A DNA stretch of 40,493 bases from Caryophanales bacterium (GTDB taxonomy: Bacteria > Bacillota_I > Bacilli_A > RFN20 > JAISJY01): NCBI GenBank assembly GCA_031261365.1, contig JAISJY010000080.1, positions 1-40,493 on the forward strand. Reading direction: 5' to 3'. The translations under genes and the position numbers were made by a program. Shown here in pieces: positions 16,263-24,230 of the stretch; positions within the stretch are counted from its first letter, which is position 1, and each line of letters opens with the position of its first letter. The notes beneath the pieces are model-generated. The model made no database searches and was not told the DNA's origin. It was given only the letters and a program-made list of their open reading frames with translations.

Positions 16263-16293
16263 TTGAGGTGTAAGCGTTTCCAAGGTTTATAAT
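16263..16293 (+). promoter_or_regulatory. promoter of the GH3 locus
   Basis: TATAAT lies at 16288-16293. A TTGAGG at 16263-16268 is the best -35 but at a long 19-nt spacing. A cre-like sequence fills the spacer, and the SD AAGGGAGG (16304-16311) precedes the ATG at 16319. Confidence 0.5.
16269..16282 (+). promoter_or_regulatory. cre-like catabolite control site
   Basis: TGTAAGCGTTTCCA matches the Bacillus cre consensus TGWAANCGNTNWCA at all but one defined position (C for W at position 12). It lies between the -35 and -10 boxes of the GH3 promoter, where CcpA or a LacI-type repressor would block transcription. That a CcpA protein exists in this organism is assumed. Confidence 0.55.
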
Positions 16294-16318
16294 TGAGAAT
16301 ATCAAGGGAGGATATATA

Positions 16319-19300
16319 ATGAAGAAGTTATTTGTTGTTGCTACGACCGTTACATTATTGTTAACAGGTTGTAAGGGACCAGATGCAAGTTCAAGTCCGG
16401 TTGTTAGTTCGACGGATTCGAGTGTTGTTAGTTCTAGTCCGGTAGTTGTTACTCCAGGTGTTCCATCTTATGAAACTGTTGTTACCCCAACAGGAACAAA
16501 GACTGGTCATTTGGAAGCAGATGGAAAGTTTTATGCTGACTATTCAAGTATGGCTGAAGTTGCTGAAGCAGGCCATGAAATCGCTGTTCAAGTTGCTGAA
16601 GAAGGAGACGCTTTACTTAAAAATGACGGAGCTCTTCCGTTGTCTGAAAAGGAAAGAAAGATTACTTTATTTGGTGTTAATTCAGATGCTATATTTACAG
16701 GTGGTGGTGGTTCTGGTTCTGGTTCGTTAGGAGCTAATGGAATTACACATGTCACTTATGAACAAGGATTTATTGATGCTGGTTTTAAAGTAAATCCAAA
16801 AACTATGGGTATTTATAAAGATACTACTGCTACTTTAGAACCTGATATTAGTGTTTATAGTCCTGCAGTTGTTAACACTTATAAATCATACAATGATGCT
16901 GCTGTTATTTTATTAAGTAGAACAGGTCAAGAGTTTAGTGACCCTCCTCTACATGATGTTCCTGGACATAGTAATCCAGATGACCATTATTTGCAATTCC
17001 AAGATAATGAAATTGATTTAATAAAACATGTTAAAGCTCATTTTGACAAGATAATTGTTGTTTTAAACACTTCTAATACAATTGAAATAGGTGGTTTAAT
17101 GGCTCCTGTTTCTAGTGAATTAGGTGTTAATGCTGTTCTTTGGGTTGGTATGACAGGTAATGATGGAGCTGCTGCAATTGGTAGAATTATTGCTGGTGCA
17201 GTTAATCCTTCTGGACATACTTCTGATATTTGGCCTGTAAACTTAAAACAAGATCCAACTTGGTTTAACTTTGGTGATAATAGTCAAATTAAAGATGGTT
17301 CAGGAAATAGACTTAATACTAACTATTATTTAGCCGATGGTGAAACTCTTGCTAAAGGTGCTGCCCCTGGTGGTGCATACTCAGGTAATGGTGGTTTTGA
17401 AGATTTAGAATACCGTGAAGGTATTTATATGGGTTATAGATATTATGAAACAAAAGCTACTCTTTTAGGATCAGCTGGTGAAGCTTGGTATGCTTCTCAA
17501 GTTGCAGCTCCGTTTGGACACGGTTTATCATATACAACTTTTGATTGGACTTTACATTCAGGTATTGATCCAACAGGTTTAATTGATAATGCTCGTGGTA
17601 CAGTTACTCTTAAAGTTGATGTTACTAATACAGGTGATGTAGCTGGTAAAGATGTTGTTCAACTTTATTCAGAACTACCTTATACAACAGGTGGTATTGA
17701 AAAAGCAAGTAGAAATTTAGTTGGTTTTGCTAAAACAGGTTTATTACAACCAGGCGAAACTGAAACTGTTACTGTTCAAATAGTTGCTCAAGATTTAGCT
17801 TCATTTGACTATAATGATTTAAATAATAATAGTCATAAAGGTTATGAATTAGAGGCTGGAGATTATATTTTACACGCTTCTCGGAGTAGTCATGATTCAG
17901 TTCTTACTATTACTAGAACTGTTCAAACAACGATTAATATTGATACTGATTACACTTCTGGAAATGTTATAAAACCATTATTTTCTGATGGTAGATATAA
18001 TACAGTTAATGATAATCTTGCTGAAAAAGGTATGACTAGGGCTAATGGTTTAACACTTCCTGGTACTCCTTCAATTGCTGAAAGAATTATGTCTGAAGAA
18101 GAATTAGCTAGAAGGTCATCTGAAGCATCTTTTACAAGTTCAATGGATAAAACCACTGACCCTTGGTATGCAAGTGCTGTTCCAGCAACTTGGAATCAAT
18201 TAGAGACTCGTACAGCTGGAACTCAATCACCAATTTTATTATCTGAGATGTCTGGAGTTTCTTATGTTCCGCCTAAATTAGAAAACGGAACTGTTACTCT
18301 TACTAATACTGTTGATAATAATAAATGGGAAACATTTATGAATCAATTAACCGCTTCTGAGTTAAAAGATTTAGTTGGTAGAGGTAGTTTTAGTACTTAT
18401 GCTGTGGCTGGTATTGGTAAAGAAACAGCAGTTGATAATGATGGTCCTATGCAATTAAAAGCAAGGTCTGGTGGAGCTGTTGGTACATTATGGCCAGTTC
18501 TTCCTATTCAATCTGCAACTTTTGATACTGAATTAGCAACAAGAATTGGAAATACAATTGGTAATGAATCATTGTTTATAAAAGTTACCGGTTGGTATGG
18601 ACCTGGAGTTAATACTCACCGTTCTGCTTTTGGTGGAAGAAACTTTGAATATTATTCACAAGATGGAGTTCATGCTGGTTTAATCGCTGCTGCTGTTATT
18701 GGAGCAGCTACTGAAAAAGGTTTGAATTCTTATATGAAGCATGTTGTTTTAAATGACCAAGAAACAGATAGATACAATACTGATACATGGTTAACTGAAC
18801 AAGCATTGAGAGAGATTTACACTAGACCATTAGAATATGCTATTAAAGTTGGTAATTGTTCTGGTTTCATGACTGCTTTCAATAGAATTGGTGACCAAAG
18901 TGCTTCTGTTAATTATGCTTTGTTAAATAGTTTATTAAGACACGAATGGGGATTCCAAGGTGAAGGCGTTACTGATATGTATTCAACAGGTTTCCGTGAT
19001 GTTGATCAAATGATTAGAACAGGTAATAATATGCCTTTAGGAACTAGTTTACCAGAAGGTACTTGGTCTCCTGCTAGCAAAACTATGTTAGTTAGAGCTC
19101 AAGGTGCTGCTCCGACTGACCCTGAAACAGTTCCAAGTCCTACTCATTACTATAATTTAAGAAAATCTGCTCAAGAAATTCTTTATGTTTATGCTAATAA
19201 TAATAGTATGTTACAAGGAATTAAAAACAACCTTACTTTTGAAGCTACTGTCAGAAAAGGTACAATTAATAATTCTGTTGTTGATGTTAGTAGTCTTGGT

Positions 19301-19840
19301 TCAACCGATGTTAGAATAACTCCAACTACGGCTGGTGCTGCTCTTTTACCTGCTGGAGTAACATTTAATTCAGGTACTGATGCTTTTGTTGCTGCTGCTA
19401 ACTCTGCTGCTCCTGTTGGTGTATACAATATTCCGGTTGACATTGTTATTGATGGTTGGGTTAAGAGAAGTGGAGTTGTTACTTTGAATGTTATTGAACC
19501 TGTTACTTATGCTGGAACAGATTTAAGTAGTGTAGTTCAAGGAAGTAGTATTACTGGTCAATTTGCTTCTACTTACTTTGTACTTGGTGGTCAATTTATA
19601 CCTAGTGGAACTGCTTTTGTAGATATTACAGGCGTTAGATATTTATTACAAAGTCTTCCAGCTGGTTTAACAGGTTTGACTATTACAGAATCTGGTGCTT
19701 TATCTGGTATTCCTAGTGGTGCTCCTGGTACTTATACTTTGACTGTTAGAGTTGCTGTTAGTTACCTCAGAACAAATATGGGAACTACTTCTACTGCAAC
19801 AACTAATATTGATAGACCGTTTACTGTTGTTATTGTTTAG
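16319..19840 (+). CDS. lipid-anchored GH3 beta-glucosidase with permuted domain order and Ig-like tail
   Basis: This is a 1173-residue family 3 glycoside hydrolase. A lipobox (LLLTGC, Cys18) and a Ser/Pro/Val-rich linker (to about 50) place it outside the cell. Domain order is the reverse of normal. The alpha/beta sandwich comes first (about 85-340; EEGDALLKN, and Glu205 in GQEFSD as likely acid/base). A fibronectin III-like domain follows (about 395-530; NTGDVAGKDVVQLYSE). The TIM barrel comes last (about 660-960; GGRNFEYYSQDG, KHVVLNDQETDR). The nucleophile position is Asp886 in GVTDMYS, where most GH3 have SDW. Residues from about 970 to the end form putative Ig domains (LPAGLTGLTITESGALSG). 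Permuted GH3 enzymes are known from rumen Clostridia. Linkage specificity is unknown. Confidence 0.9.
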   Translation: MKKLFVVATTVTLLLTGCKGPDASSSPVVSSTDSSVVSSSPVVVTPGVPSYETVVTPTGTKTGHLEADGKFYADYSSMAEVAEAGHEIAVQVAEEGDALLKNDGALPLSEKERKITLFGVNSDAIFTGGGGSGSGSLGANGITHVTYEQGFIDAGFKVNPKTMGIYKDTTATLEPDISVYSPAVVNTYKSYNDAAVILLSRTGQEFSDPPLHDVPGHSNPDDHYLQFQDNEIDLIKHVKAHFDKIIVVLNTSNTIEIGGLMAPVSSELGVNAVLWVGMTGNDGAAAIGRIIAGAVNPSGHTSDIWPVNLKQDPTWFNFGDNSQIKDGSGNRLNTNYYLADGETLAKGAAPGGAYSGNGGFEDLEYREGIYMGYRYYETKATLLGSAGEAWYASQVAAPFGHGLSYTTFDWTLHSGIDPTGLIDNARGTVTLKVDVTNTGDVAGKDVVQLYSELPYTTGGIEKASRNLVGFAKTGLLQPGETETVTVQIVAQDLASFDYNDLNNNSHKGYELEAGDYILHASRSSHDSVLTITRTVQTTINIDTDYTSGNVIKPLFSDGRYNTVNDNLAEKGMTRANGLTLPGTPSIAERIMSEEELARRSSEASFTSSMDKTTDPWYASAVPATWNQLETRTAGTQSPILLSEMSGVSYVPPKLENGTVTLTNTVDNNKWETFMNQLTASELKDLVGRGSFSTYAVAGIGKETAVDNDGPMQLKARSGGAVGTLWPVLPIQSATFDTELATRIGNTIGNESLFIKVTGWYGPGVNTHRSAFGGRNFEYYSQDGVHAGLIAAAVIGAATEKGLNSYMKHVVLNDQETDRYNTDTWLTEQALREIYTRPLEYAIKVGNCSGFMTAFNRIGDQSASVNYALLNSLLRHEWGFQGEGVTDMYSTGFRDVDQMIRTGNNMPLGTSLPEGTWSPASKTMLVRAQGAAPTDPETVPSPTHYYNLRKSAQEILYVYANNNSMLQGIKNNLTFEATVRKGTINNSVVDVSSLGSTDVRITPTTAGAALLPAGVTFNSGTDAFVAAANSAAPVGVYNIPVDIVIDGWVKRSGVVTLNVIEPVTYAGTDLSSVVQGSSITGQFASTYFVLGGQFIPSGTAFVDITGVRYLLQSLPAGLTGLTITESGALSGIPSGAPGTYTLTVRVAVSYLRTNMGTTSTATTNIDRPFTVVIV

Positions 19841-19852
19841 TTACTGATTATT

Positions 19853-19880
19853 AACCCCAGGACTTAATTGTCTTGGGGTT
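19853..19880 (+). terminator. hairpin terminator between the first GH3 gene and the CBM lipoprotein
   Basis: AACCCCAGGAC (19853-19863) pairs with GTCTTGGGGTT (19870-19880) with one G-U pair and a 6-nt loop. A T-rich run (ATTGTTTATTTT) follows. It could end most transcripts after the first GH3 gene or lower expression of the genes beyond it. Confidence 0.7.
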
Positions 19881-19905
19881 ATTGTTTATTTTGAAAGGAA
19901 GAAAA

Positions 19906-21267
19906 ATGAAACACTTATTTAAAAAAATCTTAACAATTATTATATGTATATTTGCTTTTACGGGCTGTACTGAACCTAATGGTAGCAGTTCAAATCCTAA
20001 AGCATCTGAGGGAGGAGTTCAAGTTTCTAAGATAGAAGTTAGTAAAGAGCCAGACAAGGTGGCTTATTATATTGATGAAGTATTTGATGCAACAGGTGGA
20101 GAAGTTACAATTACTTATACGGATCAGACTGATGAAGTTTCTCCTCTAACTGATTCTAAGTTTGTGATAGACCCTGTTAATACAACTAGTGCTGGTCAAA
20201 AAACAGTTATCGTTAAATATAGTGGCAAACAAGATACATTTAGAATAACAGTTTCTATTGAACAAATAGATGTTATTTTTAATTACAATTATAGCGGAGC
20301 TCCTACACCTACAACGGTCAAGACTAATAAAAATAGTCCGATTACAAAGCCAACTGATCCAACGAGAAGTGAATATACTTTTGAAGGTTGGTATACCGAT
20401 GTTATTTGTACTTCAGCTTATAATTTTGCTTTAAATGTTGTTAGTAGTTTTACTTTATATGCTAACTGGTTAGAAGAAGGTACTTATTACAATGCTAATT
20501 TTAGTTACAATTATTATGGTTGTAATCCTGATTCCTTTACTTTAAAAGTAAAAGAAAATCTTACTGTTGCCAGACCTTCAATTAGTCCAACCAGAGTTGG
20601 TTATGCTTTTGTTGATTGGTATGGAGATATAGAAGGAACAACATTATATAATTTTAGTTCAACTTTTACAGGTGATAAAACTATTTATGCTAAATGGAAT
20701 AGAACAAGTAGTGGAATTGTGAATTATTTATTTGAAGCCGAAGGGACAAGTTTAAATGGTAAAGCAGGACCTGGTTATTCTGGCTATTGTGGTGGAACTG
20801 ATATGATTGTCTTTGATGACCATGTTGGAGCAAGTAATAACCGTTTTGTTTCATATTTATATGCAAGTGGGTCAAGTTTAGAATGGTATATTGCTAGTGA
20901 TATTGCAGTTTCAGATTTAACATTTGTGGCTAGATTATCAGCTGAGTTTGGGAATATGACCTTTACTCCTGACAACTATGTCATTATTTTGAATGGTAAT
21001 GAATTAAATTATGGAACTATTGCTATTACTGATGTGCCAGGCGGAGGGGCTAAAGAGTTTGCTGATTTTACAATTGGTACAAGTTTGACTTTGGTTAAAG
21101 GTTTAAATAAAATTGAGTTTATTACAGATAATGATGATAATCCTTTAGGGGCTGGAGCTGGAACTATGCAAGCAACTGCTCCGATTATAGATTGTATTAA
21201 ATTATCAACTACTGCTGTTTTGATTTGGGATGATAATTACCCATCAACATCGCTTATATATAGTTAG
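19906..21267 (+). CDS. lipoprotein with Ig-like, InlB-type repeats and a CBM6-like carbohydrate-binding domain
   Basis: From the ATG at 19906 (SD AAAGGA at 19895-19900) the protein has 453 residues. I prefer this start to an in-frame TTG at 19873, which overlaps the terminator stem. The lipobox is FAFTGC (Cys21). A bacterial Ig-like domain follows (about 42-115; ...SAGQKTVIVKYSGKQ). Two Listeria-Bacteroides repeats come next (about 123-190 ending FTLYANW, and 198-264 ending KTIYAKW, each with a GWY or DWYGD motif). The C-terminal 170 residues (YLFEAEGTSLNGKAG... IDCIKLS) resemble CBM6/35. It probably tethers or presents beta-glucan at the cell surface for the flanking GH3 enzymes; no catalytic domain is seen. 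Confidence 0.82.
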   Translation: MKHLFKKILTIIICIFAFTGCTEPNGSSSNPKASEGGVQVSKIEVSKEPDKVAYYIDEVFDATGGEVTITYTDQTDEVSPLTDSKFVIDPVNTTSAGQKTVIVKYSGKQDTFRITVSIEQIDVIFNYNYSGAPTPTTVKTNKNSPITKPTDPTRSEYTFEGWYTDVICTSAYNFALNVVSSFTLYANWLEEGTYYNANFSYNYYGCNPDSFTLKVKENLTVARPSISPTRVGYAFVDWYGDIEGTTLYNFSSTFTGDKTIYAKWNRTSSGIVNYLFEAEGTSLNGKAGPGYSGYCGGTDMIVFDDHVGASNNRFVSYLYASGSSLEWYIASDIAVSDLTFVARLSAEFGNMTFTPDNYVIILNGNELNYGTIAITDVPGGGAKEFADFTIGTSLTLVKGLNKIEFITDNDDNPLGAGAGTMQATAPIIDCIKLSTTAVLIWDDNYPSTSLIYS

Positions 21268-21298
21268 TTGTTTTTGTTAATTTTGAAGGAGAATAATT

Positions 21299-24229
21299 AT
21301 GAAATTTATTTTTAAGCATATACGGACACGCGTTTGGTTTATCGTTTCAATTATATTAATACCATTATTGGTAGTCGTTTCAATTGTGACAACGACCACT
21401 TTATATACTCTATTGAATATTGTCATGCCAGGCGGTGGAGAAAGAGCAGTTTATAGTGAAGATGCTCCTGCTATTTATGAAATGGATTATCCTTCTAAAG
21501 AGAAAGCTTATGAACACGGCTATGATTTAAATACTTTAATAAGTGAAGAAGGTTTTGTCTTACTTAAAAATAAAAATAATGCTCTTCCAATTAGCAAGGA
21601 AAAAGCTAGGGTTAGTGTTTTTGGTAAGAACAGTGTTAATATTATTTATGGTGGTTCAGGTTCAGGTGGTGCTTCTACTAAAGATGCAATAGACTTATAT
21701 CAAAGTTTAAAAGATGCTGGTTTTGTGACTAATCCTAAATTAAAAGCTTTTTATGAATCAAAAGATTCTGGTAAGGAAAGACCGGGTAATCCAACTAATT
21801 TAGATAATGGTAATAGTATTTCTATGCCAACAGCTGAAACACCTCAAAGTAATTATACTAATGAGGTTAAAAATAGTTATAATGATTATAAAGATGTGGC
21901 TTTAATTGTTTTTTCTAGAATAGGTGGGGAAGGTTTTGATTTACCAAGAAACATGAGACAAATAGATGGGGCTAGAAATGAAACAGACCATTATTTGCAG
22001 TTAGACCAAAATGAAACAGATTTAATTCAAAGTGTTTGTGAAGTTGGTTTTGAAAAAGTTGTGGTTATTATTAATAGTGCTGCCGCTTTAGAGTTGGGCT
22101 TTTTAACTAATCCTCTTTATTATGCTTATAATTCAAAAATTGATGCAGCTATAAATATCGGTTTTCCGGGTATTTCTGGGATGAAGGCTTTGGGTAGAAT
22201 CTTAAATGGTGAAGTTAATCCTTCAGGAAGAACTGTTGATACTTATGCTTATGATTTCAAAGCTAATCCTACTTTTGTTAACTTTGGTGATAATAATGAA
22301 AATGCAGGGGATTTATATACTGTTGACCATTTACCTTCTAATCAAAAACGGAGTTTCTATTTTGTTGATTATGAAGAAAGTATTTATATGGGTTATAGAT
22401 ATTATGAAACTAGAGGGGCAACCGATGGAGAAGAATGGTATCAAAACAATGTTGTTTATCCATTTGGCTATGGATTATCTTATACTACTTTTAATTGGGA
22501 AGTTGTTGATAAAACTCAAATAGAAAATGTAGCGATAAGTGCTTTAAATGATTATACAGTTAAAGTTAAAGTTACAAATACAGGAACGGTGGCAGGTAAG
22601 GATGTTGTTGAATTATATGGTCATGCTCCTTATGAAACAGGTAAAATAGAGAAGTCCGATAGAGTTTTATTAGATTATGCTAAAACAGCTTTATTACAAC
22701 CTGGTGCTTTTGAAATAGTAGAGTTAAATTTTAATCCTTATTATTTAGCTTCTTATGATTATAATGATGCTAATGGTAATTCTTTTAAAGGGTATGAATT
22801 AGATAGTTCAAATAATTATTTCTTATATGTTAGTAAAAATGCTCATGAAGTAGTAGCAAGTATTCCTTTTAAAGTTACAACTAATATTCGTTTTGAAAAT
22901 GATCCAACGACCGATTACCCTGTTGTTAATTTATATAAAGATAATGATAATCCTTATTTAGATTCTGATATTGAATTAGAAACTTTATTATCAAGAGGAG
23001 ACTGGACTAATACTTGGCCAGTTGCTCCAACTAATGAGGAAAGAAAATTAAGTGGTGATTTGTATAGTGCTTTAGCTAATACAGAACATAATAATCCTAA
23101 TGTTGATGATTACTATGAGATGGAGTATCCTTTATTTGATGAAGAAGTCATTTATACTTTAAGAGATTTATTAAGTGATGAAGATGGAGCTTTACAAAGT
23201 TTTGTTAATTATGATGATGAAAGATGGGAAGATGTTTTAAACTCTGCTAATATGAGTGAGATGATTCATTTATATAATTTTGGAGCTTTTAAAACTGATA
23301 AATTATCAAATATTAATAAACCTAAAACAAATGATACTGATGGACCTGCTGGTTTTGTTAATTTTATGGATGGGACAACTTTTTATGGGACTGTTGCTTA
23401 TTGTTCTGAAACAGTTTTAGCTTCTACTTTTTCTAAAGAGTTAGCCGAGGAATATGGTAAATCTATTGGTAATGAAGGGCTTTGGGGTAATGCTAAAGGA
23501 GACAAAATGCCATATAGTGGTTGGTATGCTCCTGGTGTTAATTTACACCGCTCCCCTTTTGGTGGCAGAAACTTTGAATACTATTCAGAAGATGGTTTCT
23601 TAAATGGTTCAATGTCTGCTAATGTTATTAAAGGAGCTCAAAGTAAAGGTGTTTATTGCTTTATTAAACACTTTGCTTTAAATGAACAAGATACTCACCG
23701 TTCCTTGAGTGGAAATAGTTCTTGGGTGACAGAACAAGCTATTAGAGAAATATATTTAAAACCTTTTGAACTTGCTGTTAAAGAAGGCGGAACAAGAGCT
23801 TTAATGACTGCCTTTAACCGTATTGGTACTAAATGGGTTGGTGGTGATTACCGTTTGTTAACAGAAATATTAAGAAATGAATGGGGCTTTAGAGGAAGTG
23901 TTATTTGTGATTTTAATACGGTTCCTTCTTATATGAATGGTAAACAAATGGCGTATGCAGGTGGTGATATTAATTTAGCAACAATGGCATCTTCTTCTTG
24001 GAATGTTGATACAAGTGATCAAGCGGATATTATTGTTTTAAGAAATGCGATTAAGAATGTTTTATATACAGTTGTTAATTCTAATGCTATGAACGGAGAA
24101 ATTATCGGTTATAGAATGCCATTGTGGACAGTGGGATTAATAATTATAGATGTAGCAGCAGTGGTTGCTTTAGGAACTTGGGGTACTTTGGCAATACTCT
24201 CTTTAAGAAAGAAAAAGGAGCTAGAATAG
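21299..24229 (+). CDS. membrane-anchored GH3 glycoside hydrolase with permuted domain order
   Basis: This is a 976-residue GH3 enzyme. An N-terminal membrane helix (about 12-42) and a C-terminal one (about 942-966, followed by the basic RKKKELE) place both ends inside and the enzyme outside. Domain order is permuted: alpha/beta sandwich (about 80-330; Glu211 in GGEGFDLP is the likely acid/base), fibronectin III-like domain (about 385-520), TIM barrel (about 650-930; GGRNFEYYSEDG, KHFALNEQDTHR). The nucleophile position is Asp871 in VICDFNT rather than the usual SDW. It is clearly a paralogue of the lipid-anchored enzyme upstream. The SD AAGGAG precedes the ATG, and the next gene begins 1 nt after the stop. 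Probable beta-glucosidase or xylosidase acting at the membrane. Confidence 0.9.
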   Translation: MKFIFKHIRTRVWFIVSIILIPLLVVVSIVTTTTLYTLLNIVMPGGGERAVYSEDAPAIYEMDYPSKEKAYEHGYDLNTLISEEGFVLLKNKNNALPISKEKARVSVFGKNSVNIIYGGSGSGGASTKDAIDLYQSLKDAGFVTNPKLKAFYESKDSGKERPGNPTNLDNGNSISMPTAETPQSNYTNEVKNSYNDYKDVALIVFSRIGGEGFDLPRNMRQIDGARNETDHYLQLDQNETDLIQSVCEVGFEKVVVIINSAAALELGFLTNPLYYAYNSKIDAAINIGFPGISGMKALGRILNGEVNPSGRTVDTYAYDFKANPTFVNFGDNNENAGDLYTVDHLPSNQKRSFYFVDYEESIYMGYRYYETRGATDGEEWYQNNVVYPFGYGLSYTTFNWEVVDKTQIENVAISALNDYTVKVKVTNTGTVAGKDVVELYGHAPYETGKIEKSDRVLLDYAKTALLQPGAFEIVELNFNPYYLASYDYNDANGNSFKGYELDSSNNYFLYVSKNAHEVVASIPFKVTTNIRFENDPTTDYPVVNLYKDNDNPYLDSDIELETLLSRGDWTNTWPVAPTNEERKLSGDLYSALANTEHNNPNVDDYYEMEYPLFDEEVIYTLRDLLSDEDGALQSFVNYDDERWEDVLNSANMSEMIHLYNFGAFKTDKLSNINKPKTNDTDGPAGFVNFMDGTTFYGTVAYCSETVLASTFSKELAEEYGKSIGNEGLWGNAKGDKMPYSGWYAPGVNLHRSPFGGRNFEYYSEDGFLNGSMSANVIKGAQSKGVYCFIKHFALNEQDTHRSLSGNSSWVTEQAIREIYLKPFELAVKEGGTRALMTAFNRIGTKWVGGDYRLLTEILRNEWGFRGSVICDFNTVPSYMNGKQMAYAGGDINLATMASSSWNVDTSDQADIIVLRNAIKNVLYTVVNSNAMNGEIIGYRMPLWTVGLIIIDVAAVVALGTWGTLAILSLRKKKELE

Positions 24230-24230
24230 T

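Noticed and set aside
19189..19443. Minus-strand frame opposite the Ig-like tail of the first GH3 protein
   Set aside because: It is within a clear coding region, lacks a ribosome site, and reflects Ala/Val/Thr-rich codons of the other strand.
19873..19905. TTG start eleven codons upstream for the CBM lipoprotein
   Set aside because: It lies in the terminator stem and puts charged residues before an otherwise normal lipoprotein signal peptide. The ATG at 19906 has an SD.
16319..24229. Reading the two permuted GH3 genes as fusions of truncated GH3 fragments
   Set aside because: Each has one complete set of the three GH3 domains in a single frame and both share the same reversed order, as known permuted GH3 enzymes do.
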